Source: CAMEON01 sp045643785 (GTDB taxonomy: Bacteria > Bacillota > Clostridia > Oscillospirales > CAG-272). From it: DNA of 64,000 nt. The stretch spans positions 6,961-70,960 of the forward strand of contig JAZRFR010000257.1 in NCBI GenBank assembly GCA_045643785.1. Direction: 5' to 3'. Every line of letters starts with the position of its first letter. Position 1 is the first letter of the stretch. The notes under the pieces are model-generated. The model was not told where the DNA came from. It ran no database searches and saw only the letters and a list, made by a program, of their open reading frames with translations. Positions 9,075 to 16,275 of this stretch are shown here, one piece after another. The translations under genes and the position numbers were made by a program.

Positions 9075-9103
9075 ATTATACTGTTTTCGAGGTGATTTGT
9101 CAA
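9075..9103 (-). promoter_or_regulatory. Consensus sigma-A promoter of the NPCBM/alpha-galactosidase operon
   Basis: On the minus strand: TTGACA (9098-9103), 17-base spacer, TATAAT (9075-9080), about 42 bases before the start at 9033. Its -35 lies back to back with that of the rightward promoter, 6 bases apart. Confidence 0.88.
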
Positions 9104-9109
9104 TAGATG

Positions 9110-9138
9110 TTGACAAATTTGTTAGAACGTGTTATAAT
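9110..9138 (+). promoter_or_regulatory. Consensus sigma-A promoter of the lipoprotein/small secreted protein pair
   Basis: TTGACA (9110-9115), 17-base spacer, TATAAT (9133-9138). The leader before the start at 9232 is about 85 bases. Confidence 0.88.
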
Positions 9139-9231
9139 GTTTTTGAAGAAAAACATTAAATAATACGGTATTATATAGTGAAAGAACGCATACAGCGGTC
9201 TTTACGTAAATTATTGAAGGAGGAGTGCTTT

Positions 9232-9846
9232 ATGAGAAACAATGTTCGCGCATTACATGGAAGAAGGGGGCATTTAATTTTGCTTTTGATCATCTCTCTC
9301 CTGTGTACATCCTGCCAACAGGGCACAAAGCCTTTTTATGCCCGGTCAAGACCTGCCGGAGGTTCGGGGGAGAAAGATAACGTGGTTGATATCACCATTG
9401 CCCATCAGTCCATGCAGGTAACCGATCCCAACGTGGTCACGTTTACCATTGGAATGGGCGGTAATATGAAAATTGAGGCGCATAAAAACGAAACCATGGT
9501 TCTTCAAATTGACGCCGAGGGATGTCTCATAAATGGCGTAGAGGATCTGTTTGAGAAAGAATACTCCGACTACTTTGAAAACGAGCTTTTTCGTGCAACG
9601 GTCAAAGAGCACTATTGGAGTTATCCTACCAAAACCCCAAATTATTTCGAGGATTTTGAAATAACTTTCCCTTCGGGAGAATGCAAGGGACGAATTAACA
9701 TAACTTTATATATCAAGGAAGATTTGTACGAGGGATATACTGCAGAAATATCGTTTTACTATGCTTCAAACGGTACGGTGATTTGGTTTAATGAACATGC
9801 TTTGCTTGAAGTGGATCAGTATAATCGACCGGTACGTGCAGATTAA
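9232..9846 (+). CDS. Putative lipoprotein of unknown function
   Basis: A 204-residue protein from the ATG at 9232, chosen because it has GGAGG 7 bases upstream and gives a proper signal peptide; the upstream in-frame GTG (9178) has neither. The signal ends in 'LLCTSC', a lipobox with Cys at about residue 29. The mature part looks all-beta with an acidic stretch ('EYSDYFENELFRATVKEHYW') and no motif I recognise. The gene and its downstream partner are visibly richer in A and T than their neighbours, which may mean recent acquisition. It shares a transcript with the broken small gene at 9870. Confidence 0.7.
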   Translation: MRNNVRALHGRRGHLILLLIISLLCTSCQQGTKPFYARSRPAGGSGEKDNVVDITIAHQSMQVTDPNVVTFTIGMGGNMKIEAHKNETMVLQIDAEGCLINGVEDLFEKEYSDYFENELFRATVKEHYWSYPTKTPNYFEDFEITFPSGECKGRINITLYIKEDLYEGYTAEISFYYASNGTVIWFNEHALLEVDQYNRPVRAD

Positions 9847-9869
9847 AAAAGATACCAGGAGGTTATAAA

Positions 9870-10159
9870 ATGAAAAAAGAATTGCAATTCTATTAATCGT
9901 GTCATTGTTGTTCGGAATATATGTTCCGATAAATGCAACTGCATACGAAGAAAATGTAGTTGATGGTAATCAATCTGAATCTTTTATTAGTTCTTCTAAT
10001 TATGATTTGACCGAAAGTAATACTCATATTTCAGACACAACTATTGTTGAAAAAGAAGTGACAATAGAAGCAAATAAAGAATATCTGGTTATTATCTGTT
10101 TTTTTAACCCGCATACAGCTTCAGGCGAATTTTCAATTAACACTCGTTACGCATCATAA
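9870..10159 (+). pseudogene. Small exported protein with a one-base frameshift in an A run
   Basis: An AGGAGG site precedes an ATG at 9870, but that frame stops after 8 codons. One extra A in the six-A run just after the ATG would join it to the long open frame that ends at 10159, giving a 96-residue protein that starts 'MKKRIAILLIVSLLFG' and then reads '...YVPINATAYE', a textbook signal peptide. The mature part (about 70 residues) is Ser/Thr/Glu-rich and ends in a short beta-like segment. The position of the ribosome site and signal peptide leaves little doubt that this is one gene with a deletion, a sequencing error, or a slippage switch. No homologue recognised; likely works with the lipoprotein 23 bases upstream. 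Confidence 0.65.
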
Positions 10160-10166
10160 AATAACC

Positions 10167-10203
10167 GCAGAAAGCCCCCGCGGCTTTCTGCCCCTTTTGT
10201 TTT
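10167..10203 (+). terminator. Terminator after the small secreted protein
   Basis: GCAGAAAGCC / GGCTTTCTGC stem with a 5-base loop, followed by CCCTTTTGTTTT. Confidence 0.75.
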
Positions 10204-10250
10204 ACAGTCTTTCCAATCGTTAATTTTCGGTGAAGAATCCCAAAATATGG

Positions 10251-10279
10251 TTTACAATTCGCTCTGTTTGTGTTATAAT
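10251..10279 (+). promoter_or_regulatory. Sigma-A promoter of the DUF951/yfhO genes
   Basis: TTTACA (10251-10256), 17-base spacer, TATAAT (10274-10279), 32 bases before the ATG at 10312. Confidence 0.8.
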
Positions 10280-10311
10280 ATGTTGGAATATTATTATTAA
10301 GGAAGTGCGCT

Positions 10312-10527
10312 ATGCAGATCATCCGAATGAAGGTAGGAGATACGCTGGAGCTCAAGAAGCCGCACCCCTGCGGGGACAAGCGTTTCCGCGTCATGCGGGT
10401 TGGCAGTGAGATCCGCATCGTATGCCTTGGCTGCGGTCGCGACATGGTGCTGGATCGGGTTAAGCTGGAGCGGGCCATCCGCAAGCTGATCCCCGCCGAA
10501 GAGCCTCCTGCCGATCCTCAAAGCTGA
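10312..10527 (+). CDS. DUF951 family protein
   Basis: A 71-residue cytoplasmic protein. 'LELKKPHPCG' (Cys20) and 'RIVCLGCGRDMVLDR' (Cys38, Cys41) are the family's fixed features; the Cys residues suggest metal binding, and the fold is a small beta barrel. Function unknown; in Firmicutes it is often next to genes for GTPase YchF or the chromosome-partition genes. The ribosome site AAGGAAG precedes the ATG. A 61-base gap leads to yfhO. Confidence 0.9.
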   Translation: MQIIRMKVGDTLELKKPHPCGDKRFRVMRVGSEIRIVCLGCGRDMVLDRVKLERAIRKLIPAEEPPADPQS

Positions 10528-10588
10528 TCCCCGCCTGCTATTTGACCACACCGCTATTACTTTCCACCAAAAGAAAGGTTTTTTACAC

Positions 10589-13500
10589 ATGGATTCCACG
10601 AACATGACCCCTGTTGCCTCTCCCGTGCAGGAGGCACCTGCCCTCGACAAAAACGGTCTCTTGAAAAAGCAACCGAAATGGAAATCGGTATGGCAGAAGT
10701 ATTTCGGTGAATACGGCTATCTTCTGATTGCCGCTCTGATTCCCGCCGTTCTGTTCTATCTCATTTATCTTGCCAGGGGACTTTACCCCTTCGGAGACGG
10801 AACGGTACTGGTGCTGGACCTCAACGGCCAGTACGTCTCCTTCTACGAAGGACTCCACGACATCCTTCGCGGTGAGGCGGATCTGCTCTACTCCTTCTCC
10901 CGCAACCTGGGTGGTGAATTCCTGGGCATTTACGACTACTACGTAGCCAGCCCCTTTGCCATGCTCCTGGCGCTTTTCCCCGAGCGCTTTATGCTGGAGG
11001 CTCTGCTCATTCTGTTCATGCTGAAGGCGGCACTTTGCGGCTTCAACATGGGTATCTATCTCCACAAGCATGCGGCGGGCGAGCCCAACCGTTTGTCGGT
11101 CATTGCCTTCTCTGTGATGTACGCCATGACTGCGTACTGCGTGGTCCAGCAGCATAACTCCATGTGGATTGACGCCGTACTGTGGCTGCCTCTCCTGACG
11201 CTCGGTATCGAGTCGGTGATCAAGTACGGCAAATTCCGCCTGTACGTGTTTGCGCTGGCCATTACGGTTCACAGTAACTTCTATATCGGTTACATGGTGG
11301 TCATCTACACCCTGGCCTACTGCGTGTACTACTACCTGGCTCACGACCGCAACAATGAAAACAATCCTCTGGGCGAGAAAAACCACTTCGTCAAATCCGT
11401 GATCCGCATGGCCGCGTGGTCCATCCTGGGTTTGGGGATCGCTGCTTTGGCCATTCTGTCGGCGCGCTATGCCCTTTCCTTCGGTAAGGACGAGTTCTCC
11501 AATCCCAGCTGGGAGATCACCCAAAAGTTTGATCTGTTCGAGTTCATCTACAAATTCCTTCCCTCCTCCTACGACACCGTCCGTCCCGAGGGCCTTCCCT
11601 TCGTCTACTGCGGTGTTCTGACACTGATCCTGGCCCCCGCCTTCTTCCTTTGCAAGAAGTTCTCCAACCGCGAAAAGGTTGCGGCCGCCTTCTTCATCCT
11701 CTTCTTTGTGGCATCCTTTGCAACCAGCTCTCTCGATCTGATCTGGCACGGCTTCCAGAAGCCCAACTGGCTCAACTACCGCTACAGCTTCATGCTGTGC
11801 TTCTTCTTGATCGTTTTGGCGTACCGCGCATTCGATCAGATTCTCTACGCTTCCCGCAAGGCCATGCTGGGCGTTGTGGCATTCATCGGCCTGTTCGTGG
11901 TTGTTTTGCAGAAATTCGCGGATATGCTGGTTGAGGAAAACGAAAAGTTGGTGGTTCGTCCTTTTGCGACCATCTGGCTGACGATCGGTTGCCTGTTCGT
12001 CTATTTCATCCTCGTTTGCCTCATGGGCAAAGCGAAAGCCAGACAAAAGGAACTCATCTCCATCATTCTGGTATTCGTCGTATGTGCGGAAGTGTTCCTG
12101 TCCGGTCTTTCGGATATGAACGCGCTGGACAAGGACGTGACCTTCTCCAAGTATTCCCGCTACAACAAAATGATCGATACCCTTCGTCCCATTACCAATA
12201 CCATTCAGGAATATGACGACGGTTTCTATCGCATGGAAAAGACCTATTTCCGTAAGACCAACGACAACTACGCGTTGAAGATCCGCGGTCTTTCCTGCTC
12301 CACTTCGACGCTGAACCGAGATACCATTGACTTTTTAAGAAGTATGGGCTATGCTTCCCGCTCCCACTGGTCCAGATATCTCGGCGGAACGCCCGTCAAC
12401 GATGCCCTGCTGGGCATCAAGTACCTCATCACCAACGAGGACGAAAGCCACTACTACGGCGAGCCTCTGTTTACCAAAGAAGATTACGGGTACGATGAGG
12501 ACTTTTCCCCCAACGGAAATTATGACGTGTACTACAACGCTTACGCCTTGTCCTTTGCATACGGCGTAGCCGATAACTGGCTTACCTTTGATTACGAGGA
12601 TTACGACACGCCCTACGAAAGACTCAACGCCATGATCACCGTCATGCTGGGCGAGGAAGAAACCGTAGAGGTGTTCAAGCCTGCTGTTCAGAACGGCGAT
12701 CCCGAAGTCAAAAACGTAAAAGTTAACACGGCTGACGGCCACCATTCCTACAAGGTAGATGATAAATCCGGCGAAGGAACCCTTGTCTACAACTATACGG
12801 TTCCCGAAAATACCGAGCTGTATTTCTTCTATCCCACAAACTATTTGCGAGAGGTTAGCCTGAAGACCAAGGACAAGGAAACCGGATCCTTCACCGGCAG
12901 CGAGAAGTTTGGCGGTAGCGACACCAATCGCATCGTTACCCTGGGTGAATCCAAGACAGGAACGCTGTATCTGCAGGTCACCATCGATAATTCCTCCAAC
13001 AATCTCTACGTTCTCCCCAAGGACTCCTACGTTTACTATATTGACATGGATGTTTTCAAGGATGCCATGGAGCGACTTGGAAAGACGCAGTATATCATTG
13101 ATTCCACATCTACCGATAGCCATCTGACGGGAACGGTTACCACGACCGCCGAGAAACAGCTCATGTTTACCTCGATTCCCTACGACGAGGGTTGGAACAT
13201 TTTCGTGGACGGTAAGAAGGTCGATCTGTACGAGGCAAACAATTCTCTGATCTCCTTCTACGTGGAGGGGACGGGCGAGCATACCATCGAGATGAAGTAT
13301 ATGCCCGCCACCATTGCGCTCGGTATCACGATCTCCATTACTTGTCTCATCATCTTTATTGTTCTGCTTCTGATCTATCCCTTCATCAAAAAGATTCCCT
13401 ATCTCCGCAAGCTGGTCATGATCGAAGGCGAGGAGCTTCCCGCCATTGCTACGGAGGAATATATGGCTGAAATCGAGCCGGGAGATATCGGCGCCCAGGA

Positions 13501-13645
13501 TGATACGGCGGAAACAGAATCGGGTACGAAGGATGACACCAAGAAGGATAAAAAGAGCAAGCCCTCCGATGAACACAAGCAAGAAAAGAAAGCATCCGAT
13601 CAGCTCTATCGCGTTCACGCCCCCCATCATAACAAGAAAAAATAA
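10589..13645 (+). CDS. yfhO: YfhO family large membrane protein
   Basis: A 1,018-residue integral membrane protein. About a dozen hydrophobic segments fill residues 45-500 with the family motif region 'FPFGDGTVLVLDLNGQY'-like near 70 (here 'LYPFGDGTVLVLDLNGQY'), then 'FSRNLGGEFLGIYDYY' and 'LNYRYSFMLCFFLI'. An extracytoplasmic beta-rich part (about 500-900) follows, then one last helix (about 910-935) and a charged, Lys/Glu-rich cytoplasmic tail ending in 'HHNKKK'. YfhO proteins are GT-C-like; in Bacillus they are linked to sugar decoration of lipoteichoic acid. Spaced to be co-transcribed with DUF951; a hairpin separates it from ruvA. Confidence 0.9.
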   Translation: MDSTNMTPVASPVQEAPALDKNGLLKKQPKWKSVWQKYFGEYGYLLIAALIPAVLFYLIYLARGLYPFGDGTVLVLDLNGQYVSFYEGLHDILRGEADLLYSFSRNLGGEFLGIYDYYVASPFAMLLALFPERFMLEALLILFMLKAALCGFNMGIYLHKHAAGEPNRLSVIAFSVMYAMTAYCVVQQHNSMWIDAVLWLPLLTLGIESVIKYGKFRLYVFALAITVHSNFYIGYMVVIYTLAYCVYYYLAHDRNNENNPLGEKNHFVKSVIRMAAWSILGLGIAALAILSARYALSFGKDEFSNPSWEITQKFDLFEFIYKFLPSSYDTVRPEGLPFVYCGVLTLILAPAFFLCKKFSNREKVAAAFFILFFVASFATSSLDLIWHGFQKPNWLNYRYSFMLCFFLIVLAYRAFDQILYASRKAMLGVVAFIGLFVVVLQKFADMLVEENEKLVVRPFATIWLTIGCLFVYFILVCLMGKAKARQKELISIILVFVVCAEVFLSGLSDMNALDKDVTFSKYSRYNKMIDTLRPITNTIQEYDDGFYRMEKTYFRKTNDNYALKIRGLSCSTSTLNRDTIDFLRSMGYASRSHWSRYLGGTPVNDALLGIKYLITNEDESHYYGEPLFTKEDYGYDEDFSPNGNYDVYYNAYALSFAYGVADNWLTFDYEDYDTPYERLNAMITVMLGEEETVEVFKPAVQNGDPEVKNVKVNTADGHHSYKVDDKSGEGTLVYNYTVPENTELYFFYPTNYLREVSLKTKDKETGSFTGSEKFGGSDTNRIVTLGESKTGTLYLQVTIDNSSNNLYVLPKDSYVYYIDMDVFKDAMERLGKTQYIIDSTSTDSHLTGTVTTTAEKQLMFTSIPYDEGWNIFVDGKKVDLYEANNSLISFYVEGTGEHTIEMKYMPATIALGITISITCLIIFIVLLLIYPFIKKIPYLRKLVMIEGEELPAIATEEYMAEIEPGDIGAQDDTAETESGTKDDTKKDKKSKPSDEHKQEKKASDQLYRVHAPHHNKKK

Positions 13646-13662
13646 CCCCTTCTTTTAACCAG

Positions 13663-13693
13663 AGGGTCGCCTCTGCTCATCAGAGGCGACCCT
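13663..13693 (+). terminator. Perfect 13-bp hairpin between yfhO and ruvA
   Basis: AGGGTCGCCTCTG / CAGAGGCGACCCT with a 5-base loop. Only TTT follows, so termination may be partial; it stops 19 bases before the ruvA start. Confidence 0.6.
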
Positions 13694-13712
13694 TTCCCTA
13701 CAAGGAGTATCT

Positions 13713-14345
13713 ATGTATTATTACATCAAAGGCGAACTGGTCGTAGCTACCCTCAACATGGCCGTTGTGGATGCGGGCGGTGTCGGCTACAAAATGACCA
13801 TCAGCGAGAATACCTACCGTTCCCTCCCCAGACGTGGGGACAAGAATCCCCAGGTGACTCTCTACACCTACCTGTCGGTTCGCGAAGACGGGATCGAGCT
13901 CTTCGGATTCGAGAGCGAACGAGAGCTTTCCTCCTTCAAGATGCTGACTTCCGTATCGGGTGTAGGCCCCAAGGCGGCTATGTCCATTCTTTCCCTGCTG
14001 ACCCCCGAAAAGTTTGCTTTGGCCGTTTGTACTGAGGACAGAAAGACCATTTCCAAGGCCAATGGCGTAGGTCCCAAGACCGCCGCCCGCATCATTCTGG
14101 AGCTTCGAGACAAGCTCATGAAGGAGACTTCCATCGACAACGATCTTTCTACCGCTATGTTGGATCACAGCGCAGAGGCCGCAGGCGCGCCTGCCCGAGG
14201 CAAGCTCTCTGAGGCTATGGATGCGCTCATGGTGCTGGGGTACACCCGTGCCGAGGCACAGAACGCGCTGAAGACCATTGATACCCAGGCGTTGTCCATT
14301 GAGGATATCATCAAAGAATCTCTGAAAAAGCTCATGAAAAATTAA
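13713..14345 (+). CDS. ruvA: Holliday junction branch migration protein RuvA
   Basis: A 210-residue DNA-binding protein of usual length. 'MYYYIKGELV' opens the OB-fold (1-65), two helix-hairpin-helix motifs follow ('LTSVSGVGPKAAMSILS' and 'KANGVGPKTAARIILELRDK'), and the flexible C-terminal domain III (about 160-210, 'ALMVLGYTRAEAQNAL') would contact RuvB. RuvA tetramers grip the four-way junction while RuvB pumps DNA. AAGGAG lies 7 bases before the ATG. ruvB starts 13 bases after the stop. Confidence 0.96.
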   Translation: MYYYIKGELVVATLNMAVVDAGGVGYKMTISENTYRSLPRRGDKNPQVTLYTYLSVREDGIELFGFESERELSSFKMLTSVSGVGPKAAMSILSLLTPEKFALAVCTEDRKTISKANGVGPKTAARIILELRDKLMKETSIDNDLSTAMLDHSAEAAGAPARGKLSEAMDALMVLGYTRAEAQNALKTIDTQALSIEDIIKESLKKLMKN

Positions 14346-14358
14346 GGTACGATGAATT

Positions 14359-15474
14359 ATGAAGGATTTTGAATTTGACTTCGACTATACCGACACGGAG
14401 CGTGGGGACACAGATTTTGAAAACCGCATGGTCTCCACCACTTACACACCCGGAGATGACGATACCGAAAGTTCGCTCCGTCCCCGTCGGATGGACGAGT
14501 ATATTGGTCAAGACAAGGCCAAAGAAAACCTGAAGGTTTACATTGAAGCCGCCAAAATGCGGAATGATTCCCTGGATCACGTATTGCTCTACGGCCCTCC
14601 CGGTCTGGGTAAAACCACTCTTTCGGGTATTATCGCCGCCGAAATGGGTGTTAATCTGCGTGTAACCTCCGGTCCTGCCATTGAAAAGCAGGGAGATCTT
14701 GCGGCGCTTCTGACCAACCTCAACGCCGGAGACGTACTGTTCATCGACGAGATCCACCGTCTGCCCCGCATGGTGGAGGAGATCCTCTATCCTGCCATGG
14801 AGGATTACGCGCTGGATATCATCATCGGTAAGGGTCCTGCCGCCCGTTCAATCCGCATCGATCTTCCCAAGTTTACCCTCATCGGCGCCACGACGCGCGC
14901 AGGTCAATTAACGACTCCTTTGCGCGACCGCTTCGGTGTGATCCTGAAATTGGAGCTTTACACTCCCGAACAGCTTGCTGAGATTGTGAAGCGCAGTGCC
15001 GGAATTTTGGGAATCGCCATGACCGAGGATGGCGCGCTGGAGATCGCTTCCCGTTCCAGAGGTACCCCCCGTATTGCTAACCGCTTGCTCAAGCGAGTCC
15101 GTGATTTCGCTATGGTACAAGGCAAGGAGGAGATCGACGAAGAAGTGGCTATGTTTGCCCTGGATCGCCTGGAGATCGACGAGCTGGGTCTCGACAACAC
15201 CGACCGCCGCATGATGGAGGCCATCATCAAGTTCTACGACGGCGGCCCCGTTGGTCTGGATACTCTGGCGGCCACCATCGGCGAGGAAGCCATCACCATT
15301 GAGGACGTATACGAGCCCTATCTCATGCAGTTGGGCTTCATTCAGCGCACCCCCAGAGGCCGCTGTGTAACCAAGCTGGCCTACGAGCATTTGGGCATGA
15401 GACCCCCTGTATCCAAGCAGATCAAGGAGGCAAACGATCAGCTCAAATTCTTTGAAAGCCTGGATGATGATTGA
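14359..15474 (+). CDS. ruvB: Holliday junction DNA helicase RuvB
   Basis: A 371-residue AAA+ ATPase, slightly longer than usual because of a 40-residue acidic N-terminal stretch. Walker A 'GPPGLGKTT' is near residue 79, Walker B 'LFIDEIHR' near 126, sensor 1 'LIGATTRAG' near 176, and the C-terminal winged helix ends with 'IQRTPRGRCVTKLAYEHLG'. Together with RuvA it drives branch migration in recombinational repair. It is the last gene of the rightward run; a terminator follows 18 bases later. Confidence 0.97.
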   Translation: MKDFEFDFDYTDTERGDTDFENRMVSTTYTPGDDDTESSLRPRRMDEYIGQDKAKENLKVYIEAAKMRNDSLDHVLLYGPPGLGKTTLSGIIAAEMGVNLRVTSGPAIEKQGDLAALLTNLNAGDVLFIDEIHRLPRMVEEILYPAMEDYALDIIIGKGPAARSIRIDLPKFTLIGATTRAGQLTTPLRDRFGVILKLELYTPEQLAEIVKRSAGILGIAMTEDGALEIASRSRGTPRIANRLLKRVRDFAMVQGKEEIDEEVAMFALDRLEIDELGLDNTDRRMMEAIIKFYDGGPVGLDTLAATIGEEAITIEDVYEPYLMQLGFIQRTPRGRCVTKLAYEHLGMRPPVSKQIKEANDQLKFFESLDDD

Positions 15475-15492
15475 AGTAGCGTTTTATGTTGA

Positions 15493-15526
15493 AAACCCCG
15501 CCGAATCTCGGCGGGGTTTGTCGTTT
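15493..15526. terminator. Bidirectional terminator between ruvB and the EEP-family gene
   Basis: Perfect 12-bp stem AAACCCCGCCGA / TCGGCGGGGTTT with a 3-base loop, then TGTCGTTTTT on the plus strand. Confidence 0.88.
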
Positions 15527-16228
15527 TTACAGGAGTTCAAAGCGGCACCATAGCAAATTATGATCCGAGCGGTTGCTCTCGATCATGCCCATATCTATGG
15601 GCTTCATCGTTGATGTCCGATACACGATGTTATCAATGGCAGTTCGGGTCGTGCGGAAGGTCTTGTATTCCTTTTGCTTACAGTTAACCAGGTCAAATCC
15701 AATAGTTTTCAGCGGCATAAAGGCGGTAAAATCTTCCGTGTTAAAATCGCCCGTTAAAACAGTCGGTACATCCTTCGAGATGTGGGAATCTATCCATTGA
15801 GCAAGCTGGTTAAACTGAATATCCTGTTGCTTATGAGATTCATAGGACAGATGGGTATTCAGGAAGCAGAATGGCATACCGTCATCTGTCGTTACGGTCA
15901 CACATCCAAAGGCGCGGGGCTCATACCTGCCGGAATTCAAGGGATGCGCCTCATAAGCCGTTATGGGAAAGCGCGAGAGAATAGCGGTGCCGTACTGTCC
16001 TCCGTCGAAATCCATGGCGGGGACGAATAGGGCGTGGGGGAGTCCGGTAGCCTCCGTCAAACCCGATATGGTATCTAGACCGCAGATGCGGTTCGTAAAC
16101 ATATCGATCTCTTGGAATCCCACGATATCGGCGCCGGCTTCTGCAACATTTTCAGCGATCTTGCTCCAGTCACAATCTACGTCATGACCGTGACGGATAT
16201 TATAGGTTGCTATGGTGATTTTTTTCAT
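15527..16228 (-). CDS. Endonuclease/exonuclease/phosphatase family hydrolase
   Basis: A 233-residue protein without signal peptide. It carries the EEP metal and phosphate motifs in order: 'ATYNIRHG' (8-15), 'ADIVGFQEID' (Glu about 41), 'FLNTHLSYES' (His about 126), 'VLTGDFNT' (Asp and Asn about 160), and 'SDHNLLWCRF' (final Asp-His). These match Mg-dependent phosphodiesterases of the Mg-dependent DNase/sphingomyelinase superfamily; substrate cannot be told. It lies downstream of the large lipoprotein gene, separated by a GC-rich hairpin. Confidence 0.85.
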   Translation of the reverse strand: MKKITIATYNIRHGHDVDCDWSKIAENVAEAGADIVGFQEIDMFTNRICGLDTISGLTEATGLPHALFVPAMDFDGGQYGTAILSRFPITAYEAHPLNSGRYEPRAFGCVTVTTDDGMPFCFLNTHLSYESHKQQDIQFNQLAQWIDSHISKDVPTVLTGDFNTEDFTAFMPLKTIGFDLVNCKQKEYKTFRTTRTAIDNIVYRTSTMKPIDMGMIESNRSDHNLLWCRFELL

Positions 16229-16242
16229 ACTTCTTCTCTTTC

Positions 16243-16263
16243 GGGCGGGGATATTCCCCGCCC
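16243..16263 (-). terminator. GC-rich hairpin ahead of the EEP-family gene
   Basis: Perfect stem GGGCGGGGA / TCCCCGCCC, 3-base loop. There is no T run on the minus strand and it ends 14 bases before the next start codon, so it may be a weak terminator or a processing/stability element. Confidence 0.5.
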
Positions 16264-16275
16264 TTTACTGTTAAA

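Noticed and set aside
9178..9231. N-terminal extension of the lipoprotein (GTG start)
   Set aside because: It would place the signal peptide internally; the ATG at 9232 has the ribosome site.
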